The notes under the pieces were generated by a model, which was not told the origin of the DNA, did no database searches, and saw nothing but the letters and a program-made list of their open reading frames with translations. Shown piece after piece: positions 27,902 to 37,302 of a stretch of DNA of 64,000 nt (position 1 is the stretch's first letter; each line of letters starts with the position of its first letter). The translations under genes were made by a program, and so were the position numbers. This DNA comes from Campylobacter concisus (GTDB lineage Bacteria; Campylobacterota; Campylobacteria; Campylobacterales; Campylobacteraceae): NCBI RefSeq assembly GCF_015230015.1, contig NZ_JAAKZC010000006.1, positions 61,682-125,681 on the forward strand, written 5' to 3'.

Positions 27902-28657
27902 TTATTCGCCTAGAAGTTTATCTAGTTTTGCAGCCAAGCTCGTAGTGTCATGAGCTTTAGCTAAAGAGGCAGCATGTAGCTTTAAATTTGCTTGTAAATT
28001 TTCTTCCAAGCTCTTTGCGATGTCGCTACTATCAAGATTCTCTACGCTATTAGCATTTGCTACACTTCTAGCAGCTAGAGCGTTCATTCCCTTAAATACA
28101 GCATTTTGTGTTGAGCCGATCTCTGAGCGAAGTGAATTTATATTTTTCAAAATATCACCTGAATTTGAGCCGTCCTCTTTGACATCTAAAAGAGCATTTG
28201 TGCTTAAATTTATATTTTTTGTGCCATCGCCTGTAAAAAATCCAAGCTCGACGTCAAAAACGTTTTTACCATTAAATTTAGCCTCTTTTACGCTGTCGCT
28301 CATCGCATTTTTAAGCGCATTTATCTCGCCTTTTATGCCCTTTTGCTCGTTAGCTGAAAGAGCTGGGTTTGAAAGCTTGCTTGATAGCTCGCCGATCTTA
28401 TCCGCGCTCTCGCTTAAATTTAAAAGCGTTGAGTCGGCGATCTGAAGCATGCCGATCATATCATTTGCATTTGCCATGCCCTCATTTAGGACATTTGTTT
28501 GCGAAAGTAAGCTCTCTGCGATTTGCAAATTTGCACCTGATGCTTTGATCTCGCTATTTGCAGAGATGGCGTTTAGCGCCTTTTTCTCGCTATTTTTAGC
28601 TTGATCTAAATAATAGTTTCCTGAAGCCTGGTTTGCAGTATAAGTTCCTAACTTCAT
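27902..28657 (-). CDS. flaC: Flagellin-like secreted protein FlaC
   Basis: A 251-residue protein with flagellin D0/D1 ends and no variable middle. It matches C. jejuni FlaC (249 residues) in YYLDQAKNSEKKALNAISA, the MLQIADSTLLNLSESADKI stretch, KFNGKNVFD, INSLRSEIGSTQNAVFKG and the closing helix. FlaC is exported through the flagellar system, is not needed for the filament, and has been implicated in host-cell binding and TLR5 modulation. A strong SD (AAAGGAG) and a TAAAAT box lie upstream; I found no clear sigma-28 box. Confidence 0.85.
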   Translation of the reverse strand: MKLGTYTANQASGNYYLDQAKNSEKKALNAISANSEIKASGANLQIAESLLSQTNVLNEGMANANDMIGMLQIADSTLLNLSESADKIGELSSKLSNPALSANEQKGIKGEINALKNAMSDSVKEAKFNGKNVFDVELGFFTGDGTKNINLSTNALLDVKEDGSNSGDILKNINSLRSEIGSTQNAVFKGMNALAARSVANANSVENLDSSDIAKSLEENLQANLKLHAASLAKAHDTTSLAAKLDKLLGE

Positions 28658-28795
28658 ATCAACTCCTTTTTTAGTAGTTTCGTGATGGATTTTACTATAA
28701 ATTTCATAAAAAGTTGCAAAAATATTTCTTAAAGCAAAAAAATATTATAAAAAGAATTTAGAAAAAAGCCATTTTTCCTAAATTCTTTGCCCTTT

Positions 28796-30088
28796 TTAGT
28801 CTTCTAGTCTCACGGCTATTGATCTTTTATGGGCCGTTAGTCCTTCGGCTTCGGCTAGTTGCATGCATGGTTTGCTAAGGTGCATGATGCCCTTTCTGCT
28901 AACTGAGATGATAGAGCTTCGCTTCATAAAATTTTCAACTCCAAGCGGTGAGTAAAATCTCGCACTTCCGCCAGTTGGCAAGGTGTGGTTTGGTCCAGCT
29001 AAATAATCGCCCATCGCTTCAGGTGTGAAGTGTCCAAAAAATATCGCACCAGCGTGTTTTACCTCGTCCATATAACTTAGGGCATCATTTATAGCGATCT
29101 CTAAGTGTTCCACTGCAAGCTCGTTCATCAGTTTAAAGCACTCCTGCAAGTCTTTTGCGACGATGATAGCGGCTTTGTTTCTCATGCTAGCACTTGCGAT
29201 AGGCTCACGTTTTAGTGTTTTTAGCTCGTCCTCTATATGTCTTTGCACTGCCCTTGCGAAGGCCTCCACTGGCGTTATCAAAAAGGCGCTTGCGATCTCG
29301 TCGTGCTCGGCTTGTGAGAGTAGATCGATCGCTATGTGGCGAGGGTCCGCGCTATCATCAGCGATCACGCCTATCTCGCTTGGGCCTGCGATCATATCGA
29401 TATTTACGTCTCCATAAACTAGCTTTTTAGCAGTCGCTACGTAGATGTTGCCAGGTCCTGTGATGACATCGACCTTTGGCACGGTTGCTGTGCCGTACGC
29501 CATCGCTGCGATCGCGCTTGCGCCGCCTATTTTAAAGGCTGTTTTGATACCACAAAGATGCATCGCAGCAAGGAGTAGAGGATTTACCTTGCCATTTGGC
29601 GCTGGAGTGCAAACTACGATCTCTTTTACGCCAGCAACGATTGCTGGGATAGCATTCATAAGAAGCGAGCTAGGATATGCCGCCTTGCCACCTGGGATAT
29701 AAAGGCCAGCGCGATCAACCGGGGTGTATTTTGCGCCAAGCAAGATATCGTGCTCGTCTTTATAGGTCCAGTCGCTTGGCTTTGTGCGCTCGTGATAGCT
29801 TTTTATCCTGTCGTGGGCTAAATTTAGAGCCACTCTTAGAGCGTTATCTAGCGAGTTATAGGCTGCTTCCATCTCTTTTACGTCGATTATTATGTCGTTT
29901 TTGCTTGTGACATTAAATTTATCAAATTTGCTTATCTGGGCAAAAAGCGCGCTATCACCATCTTTTCTTATCTCGTCTATTATGCCCGCAACTACTGGCA
30001 TCACGGCACTCATGTCATTGTCGCTTCGTCTAACAAGCTGCGAAAATTTACTCTCAAAGTCAGCGTCGCTGCTGTGTAAAAATTTCAT
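28796..30088 (-). CDS. hisD: Histidinol dehydrogenase
   Basis: Zinc enzyme that carries out the last two oxidations of histidine synthesis. The 430 residues show the family patterns: IPGGKAAYPSSLLMNAIPA (about 127-145), GTATVPKVDVITGPGNIYVA (about 199-218), DMIAGPSEIGVIAD (about 232), LLSQAEHDE (about 254-262, Zn and catalytic residues) and the active-site patch EHLEIA. It is the last gene of a six-gene minus-strand operon and overlaps the PLP-enzyme gene by four bases. Confidence 0.97.
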   Translation of the reverse strand: MKFLHSSDADFESKFSQLVRRSDNDMSAVMPVVAGIIDEIRKDGDSALFAQISKFDKFNVTSKNDIIIDVKEMEAAYNSLDNALRVALNLAHDRIKSYHERTKPSDWTYKDEHDILLGAKYTPVDRAGLYIPGGKAAYPSSLLMNAIPAIVAGVKEIVVCTPAPNGKVNPLLLAAMHLCGIKTAFKIGGASAIAAMAYGTATVPKVDVITGPGNIYVATAKKLVYGDVNIDMIAGPSEIGVIADDSADPRHIAIDLLSQAEHDEIASAFLITPVEAFARAVQRHIEDELKTLKREPIASASMRNKAAIIVAKDLQECFKLMNELAVEHLEIAINDALSYMDEVKHAGAIFFGHFTPEAMGDYLAGPNHTLPTGGSARFYSPLGVENFMKRSSIISVSRKGIMHLSKPCMQLAEAEGLTAHKRSIAVRLED

Positions 30089-30936
30089 TTATGATCCTTT
30101 GTTTTTAGTTTTCTCTCATATCTTTGTTTTTGTGTAATGTTACCTAAAATTCCGCCTTGGTGGATATATAAAATTTCACTCCCAAGCTTATCTAAATTTG
30201 CAAAAAGTGTTATAAAGCCCACTGGGTCGTAGATAAGCTCAAATTCTACGCCACTTTTGCACACTTCAAGCCAAATTTCATAAAGCTCAGGGTATAAATT
30301 TCCAAAATGATACTTCTTTGGGGGATTTAAAATTTGCACATTGCTGTTTTTATCTAGCTCGTAAATTTGCTTTTTTAGATAGTCGCTATCCCCTACGCAA
30401 GGCGCGGTAAATACTCTAAGATCGGTGTGCTTTGCTAGGTAGCATGCACTTGTGCCAGTGCCTGAGGGCAAGAAAATATCAGGCCTTATGCCACTTTTTT
30501 TGCTCCACTCATCTATCTCACGCGCTTGCGTGATAAAGCCAAGCTCAGCCTCACTCTGCGCCACGCCCTCGTTTATAAAGAGCGCATTTTCGCTCTTTGC
30601 TAGCTCTTTAGCAAATTTCTCACGCTCCTCTTTTACAAAAATCTCCATCCCATTTTCAAGTGCAAATTTGAAATTTCCAACTGGATTTTGCTCTAAATTT
30701 GAGCTTAAATGAGAGACAACGTAGTAAAATTTAAGCCCCTTTAGCCTAGCAAAAAGGCTTAGGCTATACATAGCATTTGACTGGCTTGAGCCGTGAGATA
30801 CGATGGCTTTGATGCCGCCAAGATCGGTCTTTAAAAAGTACTCTAGCTTTCTTGCTTTGTTACCGTTGAACTCGCCTAGCAGATCATCTCTTAAGAGCCA
30901 AAACTCTCGCCCTCTTAAGCGAATTTTATCAATCAC
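30085..30936 (-). CDS. PLP-dependent enzyme, ACC deaminase/D-cysteine desulfhydrase-like
   Basis: A 283-residue fold-type II PLP enzyme. The PLP lysine is likely in FNGNKARKLEYFL (about 24-36), followed by the asparagine loop SHGSSQSNAMYSLSLFA (about 48-64) and a phosphate loop LPSGTGTSACYLA (about 156-168, a G-T-G-T type). Such proteins are annotated as 1-aminocyclopropane-1-carboxylate deaminase but often act as D-cysteine desulfhydrases. The fold is sure, the substrate is not. It overlaps both neighbours by 4-8 bases. Confidence 0.8.
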   Translation of the reverse strand: MIDKIRLRGREFWLLRDDLLGEFNGNKARKLEYFLKTDLGGIKAIVSHGSSQSNAMYSLSLFARLKGLKFYYVVSHLSSNLEQNPVGNFKFALENGMEIFVKEEREKFAKELAKSENALFINEGVAQSEAELGFITQAREIDEWSKKSGIRPDIFLPSGTGTSACYLAKHTDLRVFTAPCVGDSDYLKKQIYELDKNSNVQILNPPKKYHFGNLYPELYEIWLEVCKSGVEFELIYDPVGFITLFANLDKLGSEILYIHQGGILGNITQKQRYERKLKTKDHK

Positions 30937-32020
30937 CCTTAAACTCCAAAAATTTCTCTATCTCGTTGATAGCCTCTTTGTTTGAGAGTGAAAATTTGAT
31001 CTCGATGCGCCTTGAAGCGTCCTTGTCCTCGGCTCCATCTTTAAAAACTAGCTCGTTGTAACTTCGACCACTTGCGACAAGCAGCTTTCTAAGGCGTGCG
31101 TCATCATCAAATGAGTTTATAAATTCCATCACGGCGTAGGCTCTTTTTTGTGAAAGCTCTAGGTTGTAAATGTAGCTTCCGTCACTATCCGTAAAGCCCT
31201 CGATCACGATCTGATCGATGTTTGAGGCGATCTCTTTATCATTTAAAAGCACGTCAAAATACTTACTAAGTGTGGCTTTTAGCTCCTCTTTGACCTCCTC
31301 TTTTAAGACCGCACTTGCTTTATCAAAAAGCACTGAGGAGCTAAGCTTTAGAGCGCCTGAGTTTGGATCGATCTCGATGCTATTTCCAAGCCTATCTTTT
31401 AAGGCGGAGATCACTTTTACCCTTATGCCAGTTAGGTTTTTGACCCTATCACGAGTGACGTTTAGATCTCTTAAAAGCTCGTCATATCTAGCCTCTTTTT
31501 TGCTCACTTGCTCGAGCAAAAAGGCGATCTTGGCTAAATTTTTCTCGCCGCTTGCATTTGCGTCGCTAAGCGCTCTATCTTTTGATAAAATTTCATCATT
31601 TAGCACGATCATCTTTTGATTTAGATCAAAAATGCTAGCATTTAGCTCTTTTATGCTCGCATTTGCATCCTTATTTTCGTTTATGAGCTGGGCTAGTTTT
31701 TCTTTTAGGGCGTCTATTTGTATGACAAAAATTTCATTTGATTTTTTTAAATTTATGTTTTCGTCGCTTATCTTTGAAAGCTCGCTTTTTAGGGCATCAT
31801 TTAGCTCTTCAAGGGTAAAATTTCTGCCCTGAGCGTCTTTTAAATTTGCTAAAGCTGCGATGATAGCTTGCTCTTTATTTTCAAGAGTGTTTTGAGTTAG
31901 GACGTATTTTACGACGACAGCGCCTATTAGCAGCATAAAAACAAAGAGCAGACCAGCCATCAAGTCTGCGTACGAAACCCAAAAGCTCGATTGATCCTCG
32001 TTATTTTTGTTTATTTTCAT
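30929..32020 (-). CDS. OmpA/MotB-like stator protein
   Basis: A 363-residue inner-membrane protein built like MotB or ZorB. One N-terminal helix is preceded by FWVSYADLMAGLLFVFML (13-30) with the proton-path Asp at residue 19, then a long coiled coil (about 45-200), then an OmpA-type peptidoglycan-binding domain (VIEGFTDSDGSYIYNLELSQ near 281-300, then KRAYAV). It overlaps the MotA-like gene by four bases, so the two should form one ion-driven complex. C. jejuni has the same pair after fba. It is not the flagellar MotB, which has a different context. Confidence 0.85.
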   Translation of the reverse strand: MKINKNNEDQSSFWVSYADLMAGLLFVFMLLIGAVVVKYVLTQNTLENKEQAIIAALANLKDAQGRNFTLEELNDALKSELSKISDENINLKKSNEIFVIQIDALKEKLAQLINENKDANASIKELNASIFDLNQKMIVLNDEILSKDRALSDANASGEKNLAKIAFLLEQVSKKEARYDELLRDLNVTRDRVKNLTGIRVKVISALKDRLGNSIEIDPNSGALKLSSSVLFDKASAVLKEEVKEELKATLSKYFDVLLNDKEIASNIDQIVIEGFTDSDGSYIYNLELSQKRAYAVMEFINSFDDDARLRKLLVASGRSYNELVFKDGAEDKDASRRIEIKFSLSNKEAINEIEKFLEFKGD

Positions 32021-33330
32021 TGCACTAGATTTTCGATTTTTTCTATTACAGAATTTGCTTCTTTGTCGATCTCGTCTATGTTCTTCTTAAGCTCAGCAAT
32101 GAGGCTCTCGCGCTCTTTTTCACGCTCCAAGCTCCTGCCCTCTTGCTCGTAGGCCGCCTTAAATATCGTCGCACTCTCCACGAGTGAGGCTCTAAATGCC
32201 TTTAACACCTCGTTTTGCTCTTTCATCAAAGAGAGAGAAAATTCTTTTAAAATAGCATCAAAACTCTTGATAGTCTGCTCAAATTTTAGCTGGCTCTCTT
32301 TTGTGGCATTTAAATTTCTGCTAAAAATTTCGCCAAGCTTTGCATGCTCGGTTAAAATTTTAACCTCCATATCTTTAAAGGCGTTAGAAAACGCGCCAAC
32401 TGCCTTTAGTATATCGGAGTGGATCTTTACAAATTCATCTTGTTTTAGCCCAGATTCATTTAGCATTTTTAAACTTGCGCTAAGCTCTGCCTTGCTTTGA
32501 TTGATGATATTTTTTTCAACCTCACAAAGCTCTTTTAGGCTGTTAAATTTCTCATTTACTTGCTCGTTTAAATTTCTTACAAATTTATCGTCAAGTACCA
32601 TTTTAAAGGCGTCGTGGCTATCTTTAAAGTAGCCCACACTTGCCTTCATGAAATTTGCATTTAGCTCATTTTCTTGCCAGAAAAACTCACGGCTTAGCTC
32701 TTTTTGCTCGCTGTAAAATCTCTCAAATTTACTAATGCCGATCTTTTCAAAAAACATCCACCAAAGCGCTAAAAATATGCCATATATCGATACATAAAAC
32801 GCCGTAGCTACGCCGTTTAGCAGTATAGCGATCTCTTTTTCTAGGCCGTTTGCGGTGCTTGAGCTAAAGCTTGGCATAGAGATAGCGATACTGATAAATG
32901 TGCCCAAAATTCCAAGCATAGGAAAGACTGCTTGACCGATGTTTGCTAGGTTGTCATTTCTAAAATTTCTTGTATAGCTCTCAAAAAAATCTTCAAATTT
33001 AGCGTTTGCCTTTTTGACGCCTGAAATTTCAAAGAGATGAGCGATGATAAATTCTTTTAGTCTTATCTTGTAATCTTTGGCATTTGCTAAAAAATTTGAG
33101 TAAGCTACCAAGGCACTGTGACGTGAAAATACAAAAGCGACAAAGAGTATAACGCCCATCATCATGATGGTGTGAAGCTTCATCTGAAAATTTATAACGC
33201 CAAGATAGGCTAGTATCGCCAAGATGTAGATGGCTAAAGGGATAAAGATAACTTTAAAAAAGACAAAGAAAGAGTGAGCTTGGTGCTCCTTTGGCACGCT
33301 TAGCTCACTAAAATCATTTTGATTTTGCAT
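32017..33330 (-). CDS. MotA/TolQ/ExbB-like channel protein with coiled-coil tail
   Basis: A 437-residue partner of the OmpA-like protein. Two helices near the start (about 25-45 and 53-70), then the channel helices (NIGQAVFPMLGILGTFISIA near 132-151; LNGVATAFYVSIYGIFLALW near 172-191) that resemble the MotA_ExbB core. Residues 215-437 are a charged helical tail inside the cell, much longer than in ExbB or TolQ. Starts 4 bp after the fba stop. The layout is shared with ZorA of the Zorya defence system, but no zorC, zorD or zorE genes are near. Confidence 0.85.
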   Translation of the reverse strand: MQNQNDFSELSVPKEHQAHSFFVFFKVIFIPLAIYILAILAYLGVINFQMKLHTIMMMGVILFVAFVFSRHSALVAYSNFLANAKDYKIRLKEFIIAHLFEISGVKKANAKFEDFFESYTRNFRNDNLANIGQAVFPMLGILGTFISIAISMPSFSSSTANGLEKEIAILLNGVATAFYVSIYGIFLALWWMFFEKIGISKFERFYSEQKELSREFFWQENELNANFMKASVGYFKDSHDAFKMVLDDKFVRNLNEQVNEKFNSLKELCEVEKNIINQSKAELSASLKMLNESGLKQDEFVKIHSDILKAVGAFSNAFKDMEVKILTEHAKLGEIFSRNLNATKESQLKFEQTIKSFDAILKEFSLSLMKEQNEVLKAFRASLVESATIFKAAYEQEGRSLEREKERESLIAELKKNIDEIDKEANSVIEKIENLVQ

Positions 33331-33334
33331 AGGA

Positions 33335-34399
33335 TTAGTTCCTATTTAGGCAGTTTAAGTCGCTAAAAGCAGTCTGAAGACGCTTAACCATGCTCTCCTC
33401 GCCACTTCTTAGCCATTTCCTTGGATCGTAGTATTTTTTATTTGGCTTATCATCGCCCTCTGGGTTGCCGATCTGACCTTGCAAGTATGCTCTATTTTTG
33501 GCCTCATACTCGCGCACGCCGTCCCAGAAAGCCCACTGAGTATCGGTGTCAATGTTCATCTTGATAACGCCGTAACTTACAGCATTTTTGATATCTTTTA
33601 GCTCGCTACCGCTACCACCATGAAATACAAAATTTACTGGCTTGTCGCTTTTTGTGTTAAATTTCTTAGCGACATAGGCTTGTGAGTTTTTAAGAATTTC
33701 TGGTCTTAGCACGACATTGCCTGGTTTATAAACGCCGTGAACGTTGCCAAAGCTAGCCGCGATGCTAAATTTATCGCTTATCTTACTTAGTCTTTCATAA
33801 GCAAGCGCGACGTCCTCTGGCTGAGTATAAAGAAGTGCGTTATCAACACTTGTGTTATCTACGCCATCTTCTTCGCCGCCAGTGACGCCTAGCTCGATTT
33901 CTAAGCTGATGCCAAGCTCGCTAAGCTCTTTTAGATACTTCTCGCACGTGCTTAAATTTTCGTTGATATTCTCTTCACTAAGATCAAGCATGTGAGAGCT
34001 AAAAAGTGGCACGCCGTGAGTTTTTTTATACTCATGGCTTGCTTTTACTAACTCATCTATCCAAGGCAAAAGCTTTCTAGCAGCGTGGTCAGTGTGTAAA
34101 ATGACTGGCACGCCATAAGCCTTGGCAAGCAGATGAACATGCTTTGCTCCAGCGATCGCACCAAGAACGGCTGCGTTTTCGCAGGCTTTACCAGCGTAAA
34201 AACCTGCACCGCCATTACTAAACTGAACGATAACAGGCGAGTTAGCAACCTTTGCCGCTTCTAAAACAGCATTTACTGAGTCGCTGCCTACGACATTTAC
34301 AGCAGGTATTGCAAAACCTTGCTCTTTGGCATAAGCATAAAGTTTTGTTACATCATCTCCGCTTAAAACACCAGGTTTTACGATATCTAAAACGCCCAT
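33335..34399 (-). CDS. fba: Fructose-bisphosphate aldolase, class II
   Basis: Zinc aldolase of glycolysis and gluconeogenesis. I put the start at 34399 (MGVLDIVKPGVLSGDD) because GGAGG lies six bases before it; the longer frame begins with TTG at 34411. The 354 residues carry VPVILHTDHAARKLLPW (Zn His), LEIELGVTGGEEDGVDN, GNVHGVYKPG, NFVFHGGSGS and YGVIKMNIDTDTQWAFW. This long class II form is usual in Campylobacter. It follows peb4 closely and leads the motor-like pair in one operon. Confidence 0.97.
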   Translation of the reverse strand: MGVLDIVKPGVLSGDDVTKLYAYAKEQGFAIPAVNVVGSDSVNAVLEAAKVANSPVIVQFSNGGAGFYAGKACENAAVLGAIAGAKHVHLLAKAYGVPVILHTDHAARKLLPWIDELVKASHEYKKTHGVPLFSSHMLDLSEENINENLSTCEKYLKELSELGISLEIELGVTGGEEDGVDNTSVDNALLYTQPEDVALAYERLSKISDKFSIAASFGNVHGVYKPGNVVLRPEILKNSQAYVAKKFNTKSDKPVNFVFHGGSGSELKDIKNAVSYGVIKMNIDTDTQWAFWDGVREYEAKNRAYLQGQIGNPEGDDKPNKKYYDPRKWLRSGEESMVKRLQTAFSDLNCLNRN

Positions 34400-34414
34400 T
34401 TTATCCTCCAAATT

Positions 34415-35233
34415 TTATTTGTATTCTATCTTTGCTTTTTGGCGTAAAGCTTCACTTTTTTGTCTAACAGCAGCTTGGAATTTCTCCATTTTTACAGCTT
34501 GCTCGATCTCTGGTTTTGCTTGCTCAAAGCTTACAGTGCCAGCAGCTTTGCCATCTTCTTTTAAGATAACGTGGTAGCCAAACTGAGTTTTAACTGGCTT
34601 AGTTGAAACTGTGCCATTAGCCATTGAAAATGCTGCGTCTGCAAAAGGTTTTACCATTTGGCTTTGACCAAACCAGCCAAGCTCGCCGCCGTGTGCTGCT
34701 GAACCTTTGTCGATTGATTTTTGGCTTGCTAGCTCTGCAAATTTCTTAGTTAGCGCCTCGCCTTTTAAATTTTTAAGTTGAGCGATGATGTCGTTTGCTG
34801 TTTTTTCATCTTCAACTAAGATATGTCTTGCTCTTGCTTGAGCTGGTTGGTTCATGCTAGCTTTGTTTTTGTTGTAAAAATCTCTTAAATCGCTATCGCT
34901 TACTTTTATACCGTCAAATAATTTTCTCATATAAAGCTCAACTGCGATACCTTCTTGTGCAGCTTTTACAGCCTTGATGTAATCAACATCTTTTTCAATG
35001 CCTGTCGCTTTTGCGTCTTTTAAAAGAAGTTTTCTGTTGATTAGATCGTCGATTATACGTTTTTTCTCATTTGGTTGAAGCTTGCTGGCGTCAAAACCTG
35101 GCATAGCTGCTGATAAAAGTGCTGAGATATCGCTATCATTTATAGCATCGCCATCAACTGTTGCAACTACTGCTGCGTTTAGAGTGACAGCTGCAGCTAA
35201 ACTTAAAACTGCTGGAAACAAAAATTTTTTCAT
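34415..35233 (-). CDS. peb4: Periplasmic peptidyl-prolyl isomerase (PEB4/CBF2)
   Basis: A SurA-like chaperone that helps outer-membrane proteins fold; a major antigen in C. jejuni. The signal peptide ([20 protein letters not shown], 1-20) precedes an N-terminal chaperone domain ([17 protein letters not shown]) and one parvulin PpiC domain ([20 protein letters not shown] near 132; [27 protein letters not shown]). 272 residues, normal length. First gene of the peb4-fba-motor pair-PLP enzyme-hisD run, with a TATAAT at 35269-35274. Confidence 0.95.
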   Translation of the reverse strand: MKKFLFPAVLSLAAAVTLNAAVVATVDGDAINDSDISALLSAAMPGFDASKLQPNEKKRIIDDLINRKLLLKDAKATGIEKDVDYIKAVKAAQEGIAVELYMRKLFDGIKVSDSDLRDFYNKNKASMNQPAQARARHILVEDEKTANDIIAQLKNLKGEALTKKFAELASQKSIDKGSAAHGGELGWFGQSQMVKPFADAAFSMANGTVSTKPVKTQFGYHVILKEDGKAAGTVSFEQAKPEIEQAVKMEKFQAAVRQKSEALRQKAKIEYK

Positions 35234-35268
35234 ATAAATCCTTTAAAAAATTGATTTTATGGGCAAAA

Positions 35269-35274
35269 TTATAT
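35269..35274 (-). promoter_or_regulatory. -10 box of the peb4-fba operon
   Basis: Minus-strand TATAAT (ATTATA on plus), 36 bp before the peb4 start, with AAAGGA as SD. nth is divergent on the other side. Confidence 0.55.
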
Positions 35275-35327
35275 CAAATAATGCGGTAACTTTTCGTTTA
35301 ACTTGTAATTTTAGGTAAAATAGCCAA

Positions 35328-35960
35328 ATGAGAACAAAAAAAGATATTTTAGAGATAAAAAAAAGGCTTTTAGAAGAGTTTAAAGACGCCAAAAGCGAGC
35401 TTAAATTTAGAAATTTATATGAACTTCTTGTCTGCGTCATGCTCTCAGCTCAGTGCACCGACAAAAGGGTAAATTTGATCACACCTGCCCTATTTGAGGC
35501 ATATAAAGATGTTTTTGAGCTAGCAAGTGCAAATTTAGCCAGTCTAAAACTCATGATAAACTCATGCAGCTTTTTTAACAACAAGGCTGTAAATTTGATC
35601 AAGATGGCAAACAGCGTGGTTGAGCTCTATAACGGCGAAATTCCGCTTGATGAAGAGAAGCTAAAAGCCCTTGCTGGAGTTGGACAAAAGACCGCTCACG
35701 TCGTGCTTTTAGAGGCGACGAATGCAAACGTAATGGCAGTTGATACGCATGTTTTTAGAGTATCACATAGACTTGGCTTAAGCAGCGCAAAGACGCCAGA
35801 AGCGACTGAAGAGGATCTAAGTCTTGCCTTTAAAACCGAGCTTGGCAAGCTTCATCAAGGCATGGTTCTTTTTGGACGCTACACCTGCAAGGCTAAAAAG
35901 CCGCTTTGTTTTGAATGCATACTAAGCGATCTTTGTAAAAGCAAGGATAAGGCGATATAG
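35328..35960 (+). CDS. nth: Endonuclease III
   Basis: DNA glycosylase/AP lyase for oxidised pyrimidines in base-excision repair. The 210 residues contain the HhH-GPD motif LKALAGVGQKTAHVVLLEA with catalytic Lys (near 121-139), AVDTHVFRVSHRLGLS with the Asp (about 144-159), and the C-terminal [4Fe-4S] cysteines in CKAKKPLCFECILSDLC. Convergent with pepD, from which it is separated by a palindromic terminator. The order nth-peb4-fba is the same as in C. jejuni. Confidence 0.97.
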   Translation: MRTKKDILEIKKRLLEEFKDAKSELKFRNLYELLVCVMLSAQCTDKRVNLITPALFEAYKDVFELASANLASLKLMINSCSFFNNKAVNLIKMANSVVELYNGEIPLDEEKLKALAGVGQKTAHVVLLEATNANVMAVDTHVFRVSHRLGLSSAKTPEATEEDLSLAFKTELGKLHQGMVLFGRYTCKAKKPLCFECILSDLCKSKDKAI

Positions 35961-35962
35961 AT

Positions 35963-35992
35963 AAAATTTGCTAGAAATTTCTAGCAAATTTT
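35963..35992. terminator. Palindromic bidirectional terminator between nth and pepD
   Basis: A perfect 30-bp palindrome with GCTAGAAATTTCTAGC at its centre, flanked by A and T runs, placed between two converging genes. An exact copy accompanies the pepD remnant at 56932-56961. Confidence 0.85.
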
Positions 35993-35996
35993 GTTT

Positions 35997-37286
35997 TTAA
36001 GAGTTATATTTTTTAACGATACCGCGAACGACTTTTTCGATAAAAAGCGCAGAAGCTACTTCACAGTGCTCTCTTGTAGAGTGAGGTGAGTAGATGTTTG
36101 GTCCAATAGAACATGCACTAAGACCTGCCTTTTTCTCTAAAAGCACTCCACATTCAAGGCCTGCATGCACGGCTGTTATCCTTGCATTTGGCTTATAAAT
36201 TTTAAGCTCTTCTAAGATATCGTTTGCAAATTTATCATTTATAGGCTTCCAAGCTGGGTTTCTATCCTTGCTGATAACATGAAAACCAACTGCTTTTGCA
36301 AGCTCTGAAATTTCAAATTCCATTCTATTTAGCCCGTCTTTACTCATAGATCTTGCGAAAAACTCTACTTCAAGCGTGCCATCATCTTTGATCTTTACAA
36401 GCGAGAGATTGACACTATCTTGCGGTATGCCAAGCTCGCAGTTATAGGCTCTTACGCCTTGAGAAAATGAGTTGATTAAAGCTAAAATTTTCTCGCCATT
36501 TTCTAAAATTTCTTCACCCGTGCCAAGCTTTTTCACGCTTAAATTTTCACACTCGCTCTTTAGCTCTTTATCGCTTAAAACCAGTGCAGTTGCGCTACTT
36601 GGGATAGAGTTGCTTCGCTCGCCACCTTCAAATTTAACAAGCTTGCAGCCATTTTTAGTGATAAATGCCGCCAAAACCTTGATCGCATTTGGGATGTTTT
36701 TATGTATCTCATTGCCAGAGTGTCCGCCAGGTAGGCCGCTTACTTTTACTTCATAAAGCGTGCTCTCTTTTGTTTTTTTACTATTGAGCGCGATATTAGC
36801 AAACAAATTTACACCGCCAGCGCAGCCGATAGTGACGCGGTCGTCCTCTTCGCTGTCTAAATTTAAAAGCTTATCGGCTTTTAAATCGCCGCTAAAGCCA
36901 GCAGCTCCGACCATGCCGACCTCTTCGTTGTTTGTAAAGAGGCACTCTATGTCGTCAAATTCGCTTATCATCTGCATCATGATAGCTACACCTATGCCGT
37001 TATCAGCGCCTAGAGATGAGTTTTTAGCCCTCATGTAGCCATCATCGCCATAAACTATCTCGATCTTTGGCGCATCGCCCATGCAGACCATATCGTAGTG
37101 GCTCTGCAAGCAAATTTTTGGCTTGCCTTTGAATGCATGAACGTTGCCAAAGCTATCGACCACGACTTCACAGCCCTTATCTCTTGCAAAATCGGCCAGA
37201 AAATCACGCATCTTGTCAGTATCGTAACTGCAGTGCGGTATCGCTGCAAGTGTCTCAAATTTCGTTAGAATTTCGCTCTTTGACAT
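35997..37286 (-). CDS. pepD: Aminoacyl-histidine dipeptidase (M20 family)
   Basis: Cytoplasmic zinc dipeptidase (carnosinase-like) for Xaa-His and other dipeptides. I chose the ATG at 37286 (MSKSEILTKFE), which has GGAGG seven bases upstream; the frame is open four codons further. The 429 residues show M20 metal sites: ICLQSHYDMVCMG (about 74), SLGADNGIGVAIMM (about 109), FTNNEEVGMVGAAGF (about 136) and LNLDSEEDD. Last gene after the MerT/MerP-like pair. Two pieces of a second, broken copy lie at 45489 and 56717. Confidence 0.95.
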   Translation of the reverse strand: MSKSEILTKFETLAAIPHCSYDTDKMRDFLADFARDKGCEVVVDSFGNVHAFKGKPKICLQSHYDMVCMGDAPKIEIVYGDDGYMRAKNSSLGADNGIGVAIMMQMISEFDDIECLFTNNEEVGMVGAAGFSGDLKADKLLNLDSEEDDRVTIGCAGGVNLFANIALNSKKTKESTLYEVKVSGLPGGHSGNEIHKNIPNAIKVLAAFITKNGCKLVKFEGGERSNSIPSSATALVLSDKELKSECENLSVKKLGTGEEILENGEKILALINSFSQGVRAYNCELGIPQDSVNLSLVKIKDDGTLEVEFFARSMSKDGLNRMEFEISELAKAVGFHVISKDRNPAWKPINDKFANDILEELKIYKPNARITAVHAGLECGVLLEKKAGLSACSIGPNIYSPHSTREHCEVASALFIEKVVRGIVKKYNS

Positions 37287-37302
37287 ATTTGCCTCCATAA
37301 AT

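Noticed and set aside
28796..35233. A complete Zorya defence system
   Set aside because: The motor-like pair is present, but the neighbours are fba, peb4, a PLP enzyme and hisD. No helicase, nuclease or ZorC/E-like protein is encoded nearby.
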